Below, one piece after another: positions 25,950 through 35,608 of a stretch of DNA of 64,000 nt (its first letter is position 1; the number at the start of each line of letters is the position of its first letter). Source of the stretch: Alteromonas sp. M12 (lineage in GTDB: Bacteria > Pseudomonadota > Gammaproteobacteria > Enterobacterales > Alteromonadaceae). The DNA lies in NCBI RefSeq assembly GCF_037478005.1, contig NZ_CP144164.1:4526001-4590000 (forward strand), in the 5' to 3' direction. Both the position numbers and the translations under genes were made by a program. The notes beneath the pieces were generated by a model. That model was not told the DNA's origin and did no database searches. It was given only the letters and a program-made list of their open reading frames with translations.

Positions 25950-28001
25950 GTGCATAATCTAAAACAGTTGTATCAAATCACCTCAGATAACAGACTGTCA
26001 GATTCTGAAAAAATGGTTTCCCTGCTGAAAATGGGTGCCGATTATTTTCAGTTGGAACTTGGTATTATCAGTGAAATAAACGATGATATTTATACGGTTC
26101 GATATGCGATTTCCCCAGATAACTCACTCCTAGCTGGTACCACTTTCAATGTAGCTGAAACTTATTGTTTGCACACTTTAGCAACCAATCAAGCACTGTC
26201 ATTCTATCATGCAGGAAAAAGCCGTATTGCTCAGCACCCTTGTTATACAAATTTTGGTTTGGAAAGTTATATAGGTGCACCTTTGATAGTGGAAGGCAGA
26301 CGTTTCGGTACCATTAATTTTTCAGCAAGCGCACCTCGCTCAAAACCTTTTAGCGACGAAGAACATGACTTTATCGAATTACTTTCACATTGGATAGGGA
26401 ATGAAATTGCTCGTCATGAGAAGATCGAATTGTTACAAGCACAGCAAAAAGCCATGGCGCGTCAACAAGATATCTTAGAGCAAATGGGTCAGGTAGCAAA
26501 TGTCGGCGCGTGGGAACTGGATTTAGCAAGCGAAAAACTTTTTTGGTCTACAGAAACGAAAAAAATTCATGAAGTAGACGATGGTTTTGAACCAACTATT
26601 GAATCCGGATTAGATTTTTATAAACCTGGTGAAAATCAGCGACGAATAACTTCTTTGCTCAACGGCATCGTAGAAAAGGGTGGCCACTTTTCTGGCGAGT
26701 TTGAGATTATTACCCAAAGAGGCACTGAAAAATGGGTAGCAGTAAAGGGTAAAGCAGAGTTAGATAATGGCAAATGCGTAAGATTAGTCGGCGCTTTTCA
26801 AGATATTACTGCGCAAGTTAACAATAGGGTTGAATTGGAAAGTAGGCATAAAGAACTCTCACTAGCACTTGAAGCTCGTAGTTTATTTTTAGCCAATATG
26901 AGCCACGAAATTCGCACACCGATTAATGGTGTTCTAGGCATGTTACAAATATTGGAGAGCTCTCCGCTTAACTCTCAACAACAACGATTTCTAGGATTGG
27001 CCAAGGATAGCGCAACCTCTTTACTGGGGATTATCAGTGATATTTTGGATTTCACCAAGATTGACTCAGATAAGTTAACCCTCGAAGAAGTGCCAATAGA
27101 TCTCAATCAATTGCTCAATAATTGCGTCGAAATCTTTAATCCACGGGCGCAAGACAAATCCATCAAGTTAGTAAGAAAGTTTGAATTAACCGATAAAGTT
27201 TTTGCCGTATCTGACCCTACGAGATTACGTCAAATTTGCTCTAATTTGCTCTCGAATGCTATAAAATTTACTCATCAAGGGCAGGTTGATATAACGACCC
27301 AAATAACACTGAAAGACAACAATCGCGCTATGTTGACGATTCTTGTGGAAGACTCAGGTGTGGGTATAAATGAAGAACAGTTAGCGCAATTGTTCTCACC
27401 TTTTAATCAAGCGGATGCATCAACCACGCGTAAGTTTGGGGGCACGGGTTTAGGGCTTTCTATTACCCGAAAATTATGTCAACTAATGGGAGGGGACGTT
27501 AGCGTAGAAAGCACCCCTGATGCAGGTAGCAAATTCAAAGCAAGCATTAACGTTGGGATAGTTGAAGCCAGTGGATTAACCTCAACCACTTCTGCTGTTC
27601 AGACCACAGAAATGGATCTAAGCCACTTACGAATACTCATCGTTGAAGACAACGAAATTAATCAAGTGGTGATCGGCGAAATGTTAAAGCAGCGACACAT
27701 CGTTTTCGACATTGTGAAAGATGGTATCGAGGCGCTTGCTATTCTCAAACATGGCATCAAATTTGGGCACGAGTATTCAATCATTTTAATGGATTGTCAG
27801 ATGCCCAATATGGATGGCTACCAAGCCACACAGCATATTCGACAACTACCAACACCGGTTAATTCAATTCCAATCATAGCGCTTACTGCTAATGCAATGT
27901 CTGATGAACGTGAAAAGTGTTTTGCATCTGGAATGAATGAATATTTATCCAAACCAATAGAGCAGGCAAAGCTGTTTAGCATGATAGAAAAGTTTGCTTA
28001 A
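25950..28001 (+). CDS. Hybrid sensor histidine kinase (GAF-PAS-HisKA-HATPase-REC)
   Basis: A 683-residue soluble hybrid kinase with no transmembrane span. Domain order: GAF (~15-155, LGIISEINDDIYTVRYAIS ... IGAPLIVEGRRFGTINF), PAS with PAC (~175-290), dimerisation/phosphoacceptor (His ~319 in NMSHEIRTPINGVLGM), ATPase (~425-540, with N-box NLLSNAIKF, DSGVGI and GGTGLGLSI) and a receiver (~560-680, phospho-Asp ~615 in LMDCQMPNMDG, Lys in SKPIE). All catalytic residues are intact. GTG 25950 is preceded by AAGGA. No partner response regulator or Hpt protein is encoded next to it, so output is probably through a distant Hpt relay. The signal for the GAF domain is unknown. Confidence 0.9.
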   Translation: MHNLKQLYQITSDNRLSDSEKMVSLLKMGADYFQLELGIISEINDDIYTVRYAISPDNSLLAGTTFNVAETYCLHTLATNQALSFYHAGKSRIAQHPCYTNFGLESYIGAPLIVEGRRFGTINFSASAPRSKPFSDEEHDFIELLSHWIGNEIARHEKIELLQAQQKAMARQQDILEQMGQVANVGAWELDLASEKLFWSTETKKIHEVDDGFEPTIESGLDFYKPGENQRRITSLLNGIVEKGGHFSGEFEIITQRGTEKWVAVKGKAELDNGKCVRLVGAFQDITAQVNNRVELESRHKELSLALEARSLFLANMSHEIRTPINGVLGMLQILESSPLNSQQQRFLGLAKDSATSLLGIISDILDFTKIDSDKLTLEEVPIDLNQLLNNCVEIFNPRAQDKSIKLVRKFELTDKVFAVSDPTRLRQICSNLLSNAIKFTHQGQVDITTQITLKDNNRAMLTILVEDSGVGINEEQLAQLFSPFNQADASTTRKFGGTGLGLSITRKLCQLMGGDVSVESTPDAGSKFKASINVGIVEASGLTSTTSAVQTTEMDLSHLRILIVEDNEINQVVIGEMLKQRHIVFDIVKDGIEALAILKHGIKFGHEYSIILMDCQMPNMDGYQATQHIRQLPTPVNSIPIIALTANAMSDEREKCFASGMNEYLSKPIEQAKLFSMIEKFA

Positions 28002-28021
28002 CGATGTAAAAAGTTAATGCA

Positions 28022-28405
28022 TCATTTCGGCTCGGCTTTACTCGCTTTTATTTTTTTCGCTATCCCTTGAAACTCGTAGGTCGGATAAAACTCAGTGGTA
28101 AACGAGCCCCACGCAGATTTTTCTACTGCTAAATTTAAAGTTCTCAAATCTTTGGGCGACACGCGCAAAGTAATAACCTGGCCTAAGCCCATAGCCACAT
28201 ACCAAGATTCAATCTGCATACCTTCGGGCGGAAATGATTGCCAAAACTCGTTTTTATCTTGAATGGCCTGCAGTTCAGTTAAACTCTTGTCTTGTTGATG
28301 TTTTAAGATCACCGTAACTAAGATGCTATCACTGTCGATGCTGGTATCCTCTGCATTCACAATACTACTAAACATCACAATAATGGTCATTAGCAAATAT
28401 TTCAT
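28022..28405 (-). CDS. Small secreted protein of unknown function
   Basis: A 127-residue protein with a signal peptide (LLMTIIVMFSSIVNA, cleavage ~18). The mature part contains KHQQDKSLTELQAIQ and the segment IESWYVAMGLGQVITLRV, which resembles small ferredoxin-fold proteins, ending with FYPTYEF and a Lys-rich tail. I do not recognise a function. It is convergent with the histidine kinase, with only 20 bp between the stops. Confidence 0.6.
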   Translation of the reverse strand: MKYLLMTIIVMFSSIVNAEDTSIDSDSILVTVILKHQQDKSLTELQAIQDKNEFWQSFPPEGMQIESWYVAMGLGQVITLRVSPKDLRTLNLAVEKSAWGSFTTEFYPTYEFQGIAKKIKASKAEPK

Positions 28406-28548
28406 AATGCCTCCTAGGCTTGGTCCACAACTTGGTTGGAAGTAATTTGTTGTACGTAATCAGTTCCATACTATCAGGCATATTAACTTAGCATACAAGC
28501 AATTCGATAAACGTTGATATGGCCAATGACAGGCATATCAGGGCACTA

Positions 28549-29037
28549 TTACCAACGTTGTTTATCTTCTTGTGAGGCACTTTCCTGACACTCACCGACT
28601 ATTTCAGTTTTGCTGCGCATTTGTGAAAAGTCCAGTTCAATGAAACCATGTCGACAATAACCTGTTTCGGTTAATTTTTTGTCTAACAATTCCAAGACGG
28701 CCTCTCGTTTATCTTCATCAGAACCGCCTTCACTGCGCTGAATCGAACTGACTTGCGAAGTATCTTGGGTTGACTCAGATTGACCTCGGCCACCTCTACC
28801 TTGCCGTGAACGGCCACCTTCGCCGCCCCCTCTTTTGCCCTCAGGCTTACCTTCGCCGCCACGACCTTCGCCTTTACCCTGTTCATACAATATCGCCAGA
28901 ACAAAGCGCTTCGAGCCATCAGCGTGAATTTTGGTAGTGAATATTTCTTCTGCTTCTTGATGGCGCTCAGGTTTGCCTGCACAGGCTGACAAAGCAAACG
29001 AAAAAAGTAGAATCACAAAACTTAAACGGTAAGACAT
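28549..29037 (-). CDS. Gly/Arg-rich lipoprotein
   Basis: A 162-residue predicted lipoprotein (lipobox ALSAC, Cys ~19). A low-complexity block of Gly, Arg, Lys and Glu lies at ~55-87 (EGRGGEGKPEGKRGGGEGG), between two ordinary segments: FTTKIHADGSKRFVLAILYEQ and the C-terminal CRHGFIELDFSQMRSKTEIVGEC with two cysteines. The Gly/Arg block codes from a purine-rich repeat, so slippage-driven length variation is likely. Function is unknown. It may form a pair with the downstream small secreted protein at 28022, 143 bp away on the same strand. Confidence 0.6.
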   Translation of the reverse strand: MSYRLSFVILLFSFALSACAGKPERHQEAEEIFTTKIHADGSKRFVLAILYEQGKGEGRGGEGKPEGKRGGGEGGRSRQGRGGRGQSESTQDTSQVSSIQRSEGGSDEDKREAVLELLDKKLTETGYCRHGFIELDFSQMRSKTEIVGECQESASQEDKQRW

Positions 29038-29483
29038 AAGACGATTTCCAAGTAACAGATTTTAATAACCGCAGATTCTGACCTAAACCTCAACCATAGG
29101 TTCCAAGCAAATATAACTTTCTAAATTGCTTATGATTATGGCTTTTAATCATCCTTACTTGTTCAATTCGAACTGTGTTGAGCAATACTCACTGCTTTAG
29201 TCTAATAGAATAACGCCTGATTTAAACTACAATGAGTATTTGTCAGGCTTAAATTCCCGAGTTGCGGAAAATTTTAAACATAACAAAGTGAAAGTTTTCG
29301 CCGATAACATTGTTCTTAAACTAGCGATTGATAAAACACAACGAGATGCGATTCAACAAGTTGTTTAACAATATCATCGATATCGCCCTATACACTTGGT
29401 TTTTAAGAACCGATTGCATAGGAGTTTTCAAAAAATTGAAGGCGGCAACTCTACAACACAGTTTACTACAGAAGGTGACAACG
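29038..29483. other. Intergenic region upstream of nrtS
   Basis: The spacer contains AATACTCA (29184-29191) inverted as TGAGTATT (29233-29240), and GCCTGA/TCAGGC (29215-29248) forming a possible hairpin. The nrtS frame stays open upstream to TTG 29328, but those codons do not look like part of the NrtS family, so they are probably leader. Confidence 0.4.
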
Positions 29484-29708
29484 GTGTTTACGGCAAAACA
29501 ACTTAAGACAGCAATTTTTATTAGTATAGTGGTAGGAACAATACTAACGTTAATCAATCAAGGAGAGGCGTTTTTAGGCGAAGCAGAAATAATTTGGTTC
29601 AAGGTAATCCTTACTTATATTGTGCCATTTTGTGTATCGATGTACTCAAGTAGCGTGGCACGATTAGATACAAAGCCAATAGAAAAAACAAAACCTTTGG
29701 ATGGCTAA
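29484..29708 (+). CDS. nrtS: NrtS-like small nitrate/nitrite transporter
   Basis: A 74-residue membrane protein with two hydrophobic spans. TAIFISIVVGTILTLINQGE and the later FKVILTYIVPFCVSMYSS match the NrtS family, small transporters first described in cyanobacteria as nitrate/nitrite carriers. I choose GTG 29484 because AAGGTG lies at suitable spacing; a longer in-frame start at 29328 would add 52 non-family residues. The gene ends 27 bp before the chemoreceptor gene, so the pair is probably one operon, suggesting nitrate-linked taxis. Transport of nitrate versus nitrite is not decided by the sequence. Confidence 0.72.
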   Translation: MFTAKQLKTAIFISIVVGTILTLINQGEAFLGEAEIIWFKVILTYIVPFCVSMYSSSVARLDTKPIEKTKPLDG

Positions 29709-29735
29709 GTCGCCCAACTTTGAACTGGAAAGATA

Positions 29736-31385
29736 ATGGATATGTTGAATAACTTTAGTATAAATAAACGTTTGCTTATTGGTTTTAGTATTGTCACTTT
29801 ACTTATGGTGATACTTACCATGGTAGGCATTTATCGAGTCAATATGATCGGTAGCACGCTCACCACAATGACAAACATTAATGTGGTAAAACAAAGGCAC
29901 GCAATTAACTTTCGCGGAAGTGTCCATGATCGTGCCATTGCGATTCGCGATTTAGCCACAGCTCAAAGCCCTGCGAATGTTAAGGTTCATATAGACGATA
30001 TTAATAGGTTAACCGAATTTTACCGCTCATCCAGTGATAAAATGCAAGCAATGCAAGCAGCGGGAACTATTTTTAGCAGCCAAGAAACATCGATTTTGCA
30101 ACAACTCGATAATCTCCAACAACAAACAGAACGCGTGATACAACAAGTGATAAAGGCCAAAACAGGTCAGTCGAGCGACGATGGTTTGTCGCTGCTAAGA
30201 AATGGTGGTAGCCAACTCTTCGTTCAATGGCTCGATACGATTAATTCGTTTATCGATTTGCAAGAAAGCAAAAACGTTGCTGCTACCAATCAGATTTTAG
30301 AAAACGCCGCTAGCTTTAAAACTACCATGTTGGTGTTAACCTTTAGTGCGTTAATACTTTCCATTTTAGTCGCCTATGTTATCGCCAATAGCTTTAAAGC
30401 GTCACTTGGCGCAGAACCTGCGGTTGCAGCAGAATCCCTGTCTCAAATTGCGCAAGGGAATTTGGCTCAATCATTCAGTACTAAGCATGACCATAGCATG
30501 TTGGCAACGATGTCAAAAATGCAGGAAAGACTGCGCAATACAGTACTTGAAATTGCGGCGGCATCTCACGATTTAAAACAACAATCCACATTGGTTACCC
30601 AAGGCTCGAAAGAGATAGTGTTACTCGCCCAAGAACAAGATCAACTCACCGTGAGCACTCGTACTCGTTTGAGTGACATTAAAGAAAATATCGTTTTTGT
30701 GTCTGAAACCGCATCTAAAAACAAAGTTAATGCGAAACGTATGGTGGAACGTGCGAGCAATGGAATCGATTCCATGGCATTGAGTGTCGATGCCATGCAA
30801 AACGTCGCAACCACAGTGGCCCAAGCGGTGGAACAAATTAGTAAATTAGAGGCGTTAACCAATCAGATTGGTGGCATTACCAATGTGATTAACAGTATTT
30901 CAGATCAGACTAACCTTTTAGCGCTCAACGCAGCCATAGAAGCGGCTCGAGCTGGTGAATCTGGACGCGGTTTCGCAGTGGTTGCAGATGAAGTAAGACA
31001 GTTAGCCTTGCGCACAGGAGAAGCAACCAGTGAAATTCAATCGACCATTGAAGAAGTGCAACAAGAAACTTCCACAGCAGTAACTGTCATGCAAAATACG
31101 TTGCCCAAGGTACAAGATGGTCAAACCAAGACGCACAATGCCATGGATTTACTGCAAGAAATTGAAGAAAATGCGAACAATTCATTTAATAATGCGACCA
31201 TAGTGGCAGATACGGCTTCTGACCAAGTTGTCATAATTGGCACAATAAATGAGGTTGTCGCTCAAATTGATGAAATCAACAAAAAAACCGTTTATTCGTT
31301 AGAGCAGAATAACGCAGCAACCATTGCTTTAGATAAACTCGCGGAAAAACTAAATAAAGAAGTCGGTTTCTTTAAAACAAGTTAG
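29736..31385 (+). CDS. Methyl-accepting chemotaxis protein, four-helix-bundle sensor
   Basis: A 549-residue transmembrane chemoreceptor. TM1 is at ~12-30, followed by a periplasmic four-helix bundle (~31-190, with [12 protein letters not shown], typical of MCP_4HB), TM2 (~192-212), a HAMP-like linker, and the signalling domain with hairpin tip [21 protein letters not shown] and [20 protein letters not shown] 29736 follows GGAAAG. It directly follows the nrtS-like gene, so the ligand may be nitrate, nitrite or a related small anion; that is inference. A terminator hairpin lies at 31407-31448. Confidence 0.9.
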   Translation: MDMLNNFSINKRLLIGFSIVTLLMVILTMVGIYRVNMIGSTLTTMTNINVVKQRHAINFRGSVHDRAIAIRDLATAQSPANVKVHIDDINRLTEFYRSSSDKMQAMQAAGTIFSSQETSILQQLDNLQQQTERVIQQVIKAKTGQSSDDGLSLLRNGGSQLFVQWLDTINSFIDLQESKNVAATNQILENAASFKTTMLVLTFSALILSILVAYVIANSFKASLGAEPAVAAESLSQIAQGNLAQSFSTKHDHSMLATMSKMQERLRNTVLEIAAASHDLKQQSTLVTQGSKEIVLLAQEQDQLTVSTRTRLSDIKENIVFVSETASKNKVNAKRMVERASNGIDSMALSVDAMQNVATTVAQAVEQISKLEALTNQIGGITNVINSISDQTNLLALNAAIEAARAGESGRGFAVVADEVRQLALRTGEATSEIQSTIEEVQQETSTAVTVMQNTLPKVQDGQTKTHNAMDLLQEIEENANNSFNNATIVADTASDQVVIIGTINEVVAQIDEINKKTVYSLEQNNAATIALDKLAEKLNKEVGFFKTS

Positions 31386-31406
31386 TGACCAAATAGTAAT
31401 TGCGAG

Positions 31407-31448
31407 CCTAGCTAAACCAACTTTGATAGTTTGGCTTGGCTAGGTTTT
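31407..31448 (+). terminator. Terminator of the nrtS-chemoreceptor operon
   Basis: The outer stem CCTAGC/GCTAGG and inner AAACCAA/TTTGG form a two-part hairpin, followed by TTTT. It is 22 bp past the chemoreceptor stop codon. Confidence 0.75.
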
Positions 31449-31463
31449 ATATTGCTAAGCAAT

Positions 31464-32402
31464 TTAATCGTTTACGTCACTAGCGACTTTTTTAATGCGG
31501 TGACGAATTGATATTTTTGAGACTTCATCCAATTTAATAACGTAAGCATTTCCGCCGATACCACGAAATGATTCATCTGTGAACACTATGCTATTGTCAT
31601 CCAAGAATGTGATAGCTTCTTTTTGGGTCACAATACCTAAGTCGATGCGCGACACATCACCGTCAAAAAACTTATCACCCTCGAAGTTTTCAAATAGCCA
31701 AATGCTAGTTGAATCTAATAGGGCTAACTGTTTGCGGTTAGGGCTTAACGCGGCAGATGTAATCCAACATAACTTGCCCATTGTGGTACAGGTTTTAAAT
31801 GAACCAATTAATTCAGCATCAAAGTTAGCTGCATGATCACCGACCTTGTAAACATTTGTAATACCATCAAAAGGTTCGGTTCTATTCTTAGTGAACAAAT
31901 ACAGATGCCTATCAAATTCAACAAAAGCTTCTAAATCGTAGTTCCTCTTATCTGGCGTGACAGGATTTTCATCTAACTCAGGATAGGTAAACTTAATAAT
32001 TTCCGCTTCAGTGGTATTGCCTTTAATATCAATGGGATTTTCTATTTTATAGATAGTTAGCCATCTGCGTGAATTGTCGTTATTACCAAAATCACCAAGA
32101 AAAAAATGCCCAAAACTATTTTGAGTCATGTCTTCCCAATCTATATTTTTAGCGTTAGTCACTAATATTTCTTTGGCAATAGAACCGTCTGTGTTTATTT
32201 GATAGAGCTTAGGATCGTCACCACTATCATTGATCGCCCACAAACGATTTCTTTTATCAATTTCTATCCCTGAAATTTCATGCAACTTTGGGTCAATATT
32301 AATGTGTTTTTTACTGTAAAGAGTATGAATAGATGAGCCAATTAATATTGCTGCAATGACTATCGAGACGCTAACCAGTGTCAAAATACTTCGTTTTACC
32401 AT
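31464..32402 (-). CDS. Membrane-anchored beta-propeller protein of unknown function
   Basis: A 312-residue protein with an N-terminal membrane anchor (ILTLVSVSIVIAAILIGSSI, ~5-24) followed by repeated beta-propeller-like segments: EISGIEIDKRNRLWAINDSGDDPKLY, WEDMTQNSFGHFFLGDFGNND, YDLEAFVEFDRHLYLFTKNR and EAITFLDDNSIVFTDE. This pattern is seen in SdiA-regulated/phytase-like propellers, but I cannot name a function. ATG 32402 starts at the membrane anchor; a frame opening further upstream at 32456 has no ribosome site. It is convergent with the chemoreceptor and divergent from the small membrane protein at 32676. Confidence 0.65.
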   Translation of the reverse strand: MVKRSILTLVSVSIVIAAILIGSSIHTLYSKKHINIDPKLHEISGIEIDKRNRLWAINDSGDDPKLYQINTDGSIAKEILVTNAKNIDWEDMTQNSFGHFFLGDFGNNDNSRRWLTIYKIENPIDIKGNTTEAEIIKFTYPELDENPVTPDKRNYDLEAFVEFDRHLYLFTKNRTEPFDGITNVYKVGDHAANFDAELIGSFKTCTTMGKLCWITSAALSPNRKQLALLDSTSIWLFENFEGDKFFDGDVSRIDLGIVTQKEAITFLDDNSIVFTDESFRGIGGNAYVIKLDEVSKISIRHRIKKVASDVND

Positions 32403-32675
32403 GGCATCGTTGTTGTACCTAAAATTAAGTTGGCGCAAGTATGTCGTATGCCCCAAAGAAAAAAAAGTAAATTAGCTAATCCAAAAGTTGTTAATGTAGA
32501 TTGCCAATGACGGTTGACTGAAGAAGCTGTAGCCTGCGGTTTCATTTAGCTTGAATTTAGCCGCGCTCCCCCCATATTTGTATGTATGAATTGACGCCTT
32601 GAGCTAGCGTCAACAACAGTCGCTTGAAAATTGCTTATGCATTGCAATTTAAGTTGGCACAAACAGGAGTGAAAA

Positions 32676-32849
32676 TTGACAGTTTTAATTATATTGGGTG
32701 TTTTGTTTATTAGTCTTTTGGTTGTCATTCCGTTACTTGAACGTTCCAACTTTAGATTGTCTAGTGAACAAATGTCTAAAATGAGTCGCTGGATATTACC
32801 CTTATTAGTGGTAATGGTAGTGATTCAACTGATAATGTATTACGCCTAG
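32676..32849 (+). CDS. 57-residue two-span membrane protein
   Basis: A short gene that a 60-codon cut-off would miss. TTG 32676 is preceded by AGGAG at 6-nt spacing. The product reads as two hydrophobic spans (TVLIILGVLFISLLVVIPLL and WILPLLVVMVVIQLIMYY) joined by a short charged, Ser-rich loop (ERSNFRLSSEQMSKMSR). The ribosome site, sensible start and clean membrane topology support a real gene. I do not recognise the family. It stands alone between the propeller gene and the siderophore receptor. Confidence 0.6.
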   Translation: MTVLIILGVLFISLLVVIPLLERSNFRLSSEQMSKMSRWILPLLVVMVVIQLIMYYA

Positions 32850-33237
32850 TTAATCGGCCTAAATCTCTATCATAAAAGAGAATAGCCCCGCCTTGTCGTT
32901 AATAAAAATTCACGCTGAGTAATGAATCACACAATTGCTCAAACTTAAATCTCCCTATACATATAAATGATTATTGTGCTTTTCCAAATTCAAGGTATTA
33001 AGCCGTTATTAGCAGTTTGATTATTCAACGTGTGAAGAATCCAACTTTGTCAAACCCAACGCAATGATAGTGATTTTTTGAATCCTTTGTCTCCAACGCC
33101 ACTGTTTCTGTGTATTTTCCTTATATTTTTTCATTCCTTTATATTTATTTAAAACCCCAAATAGGAATTGATATCATTCGCGTTTGTGTTAACATCCTCT
33201 TCCACGTAATTTAGTTTAAATAATTTCAGGGCTTTCC
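32850..33237. other. Upstream region of the siderophore receptor
   Basis: This 388-bp AT-rich spacer holds the candidate Fur site at 33160-33182 and presumably the receptor promoter. No further gene was seen. Confidence 0.4.
33160..33182. promoter_or_regulatory. Candidate Fur box
   Basis: AATAGGAATTGATATCATTCG contains AATTGATATCATT, an imperfect palindrome resembling the Fur consensus (GATAATGATAATCATTATC). It lies about 55-75 bp upstream of the siderophore receptor start, the expected position. Confidence 0.5.
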
Positions 33238-35328
33238 ATGCAGTTTAACCAGATTTTTGTTGGTGTTAGTTTAGGACTAATGTCTCTTTCAAGTGCCGCT
33301 CAAACACCAGATTCCAGCGATAGTGAAAAAGACCTTGAGGTCATTAGTGTAAATGGAACATATTTTAATGATTATCAGGTGCAAGATGCATCTGGTGCCA
33401 TGCGTAGCAACATTCCGTTACTAGAAACAGCCCAAGCAGTAACCGTAATTCCTGATACGATTATCAATGAACAGTTAGCCACGACACTCGGTGAAGTACT
33501 GCACAATGACGCAAGTTTGTCACCAGGAACTAAACAACGAAATCGTGAAGTCTTTAGCTCCAGAGGTTTTGAATTAAGTTCATCTACCGGTTATTTACGT
33601 GACGGCCATCAGCATTGGTCCCATTACCAACAACCCATTGAAACCTTATCCCGTGTCGAAGTTATCAAAGGGCCTTCAAGTATTCTATATGGCCAATCTG
33701 CACCGGGCGGCTTAATTAACATGGTTACCAAAAAGCCCACCAATACACGCTTGTTAGAAATAAGCGCGGATACCGATCAACAGGGTTCAACTCGCTTTAT
33801 GCTTGATGCCGGTGGCGAAATCACGGCTGACACAACTTACCGTGCAGTTGTGGTTAAACAAGACGTTAATTTTGATCGCGAATATCAAAACGGTGAAACC
33901 CGTGAACGTGATCGCTTTTTGGGCTCTCTTGCCCTAGAGCACAAGTTCAGCGACGACTTAGTGATAAGTGCCTACTATGACCGCACTAATGATAAAGCTG
34001 GTTTAGATACAGGCGCTTGGCTAGATAGCAATGGTGATATCGTCAGTGAGAAGCACACCATTAATGACTTTTCATGGGCATTTACTGATATAACAGTAGA
34101 AAATATCGGCGCTAAAGTAACTTATTTCTTTACCCCGGAATGGCAAGTGAAACTTGGTTATAACGAACAGACATTTGAACGTCAGCGTTTTGAATCTTCA
34201 CCTTCCTTACCTTCTGGTTATCAACAGGGTGATAGCTATACTTCCAATCCTTATGATCGTTTTGATGATTGGCAGTTTAAAACCGCCTTTATAGATTTAA
34301 ATGGTGAATTCACCTTCGGTGGTATTGAACATAACCTATTGTTTGGTGCTAACGGTCTTGATTATTATTACGGTCAATTAATCGAAAGAGGTGATTCAAT
34401 CACTTTTACTCCAGGTGAAGTTGAACCAACGGTTCCAGACCTTGATTATCACAGAGATACAACGTTAAGCACCACTGAATATGATTATTATGGCGTTTAT
34501 TTCCAAGACTTAATGACCTTAAATGAACAATGGCAAGTAGCTATTGGTGGTCGTTACGACAAGCAAAATCGTGAAGGTGCAGACAACGAATCATTATTAC
34601 CTAAAGTTGGTGTGCTTTATCACCCTGCAGAAAACAGCACTATTTATGTGAACTATTCTGAAGGTTTTGAACCACAATCAAGTGAAACTATTGAAGATGA
34701 ATTAGATAGAAACTTTGGTATGGAAATCGATGCAACTACCTCTAAACAAATTGAGATAGGTGCTAAATGGGAAGTATCAGATCGTCTATTATTAAATACT
34801 GCCATTTTCAATATTGAAAAATCGGGAACACTCATTTCTGAACAATTAAATGACGATCCAGATTATGAGACTGTTACCACTCAGTCTGGTTTACAAACCC
34901 ATAAAGGGTTTGAAATATCCGCACAAGGTGCCGTTACCGACAAGTGGTTTGTAATGACATCAGCGATGTACTTGCATGCAGAGTATGAAGTAGATGAAAC
35001 CTATCAAGGTAACACTCCTGCAGATGCCCCTAAATGGTCGGCTTCCATATGGTCACGTTACGAATTATCTGAAAAACTAGCGCTTAATGCGGGTATTTTC
35101 TATCAAGGTGAGCGTTTCGCTGACAATGCGAATACGGTCACTAAAGATTCATATGCCAGAGTCGATGTAGGTGCTACATACCGCGCAAACCTAATGGGTA
35201 AAGATGTTGATTTTCGTTTGAATATTGAAAACCTTTTGGATAAAGATTACTTAGCTGGTGGCGGTACGAATAACGTTACTATTGGTGATGGTGCAACTGC
35301 AAGACTTGCAGTAAAAGCGTCATTCTAA
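33238..35328 (+). CDS. TonB-dependent siderophore receptor
   Basis: A 696-residue outer-membrane receptor with a signal peptide (to SSAAQ, ~22). The plug domain (~45-165) contains NIPLLETAQAVTVIP, the VFSSRGFELSSSTGYLRDGH segment and VEVIKGPSSILYGQSAPGGLINMVTKKP, the signature of the FhuA/FpvA/FoxA siderophore group. The barrel ends in LAVKASF. A candidate Fur box precedes it and a hairpin follows, about 10 bp after the stop. A Sel1-repeat gene lies 280 bp downstream on the same strand. The precise siderophore (hydroxamate is the family norm) is not decidable. Confidence 0.9.
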   Translation: MQFNQIFVGVSLGLMSLSSAAQTPDSSDSEKDLEVISVNGTYFNDYQVQDASGAMRSNIPLLETAQAVTVIPDTIINEQLATTLGEVLHNDASLSPGTKQRNREVFSSRGFELSSSTGYLRDGHQHWSHYQQPIETLSRVEVIKGPSSILYGQSAPGGLINMVTKKPTNTRLLEISADTDQQGSTRFMLDAGGEITADTTYRAVVVKQDVNFDREYQNGETRERDRFLGSLALEHKFSDDLVISAYYDRTNDKAGLDTGAWLDSNGDIVSEKHTINDFSWAFTDITVENIGAKVTYFFTPEWQVKLGYNEQTFERQRFESSPSLPSGYQQGDSYTSNPYDRFDDWQFKTAFIDLNGEFTFGGIEHNLLFGANGLDYYYGQLIERGDSITFTPGEVEPTVPDLDYHRDTTLSTTEYDYYGVYFQDLMTLNEQWQVAIGGRYDKQNREGADNESLLPKVGVLYHPAENSTIYVNYSEGFEPQSSETIEDELDRNFGMEIDATTSKQIEIGAKWEVSDRLLLNTAIFNIEKSGTLISEQLNDDPDYETVTTQSGLQTHKGFEISAQGAVTDKWFVMTSAMYLHAEYEVDETYQGNTPADAPKWSASIWSRYELSEKLALNAGIFYQGERFADNANTVTKDSYARVDVGATYRANLMGKDVDFRLNIENLLDKDYLAGGGTNNVTIGDGATARLAVKASF

Positions 35329-35337
35329 ATCCGAATC

Positions 35338-35368
35338 AACCTTTGGCTGAGCCAATCAGCTAAAGGTT
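35338..35368 (+). terminator. Hairpin after the siderophore receptor
   Basis: AACCTTTGGCTGA pairs with TCAGCTAAAGGTT around GCCAA with a single mismatch. It probably ends or attenuates the receptor transcript; the following T run is weak. Confidence 0.6.
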
Positions 35369-35608
35369 TACCATTGCCGCCTTTGTTTACATAGCGCAAC
35401 AAGGGCGGTAATTATCTAACACTAACCTTCGTACTCTTTCTTTTCTGGTCACAAACCGTCTCAATTTTAAAAAGTATATTGAGCCGCGCTTTATTAACTT
35501 GTACTCTAAAAATAAGTTGAACAATCTGCCAATCCACAATTCGTCAGAGTTTAATTTTCAACTCAACCATCACAATTCAATCATTAAAGCATAAGCCTTA
35601 GGAGTAAA

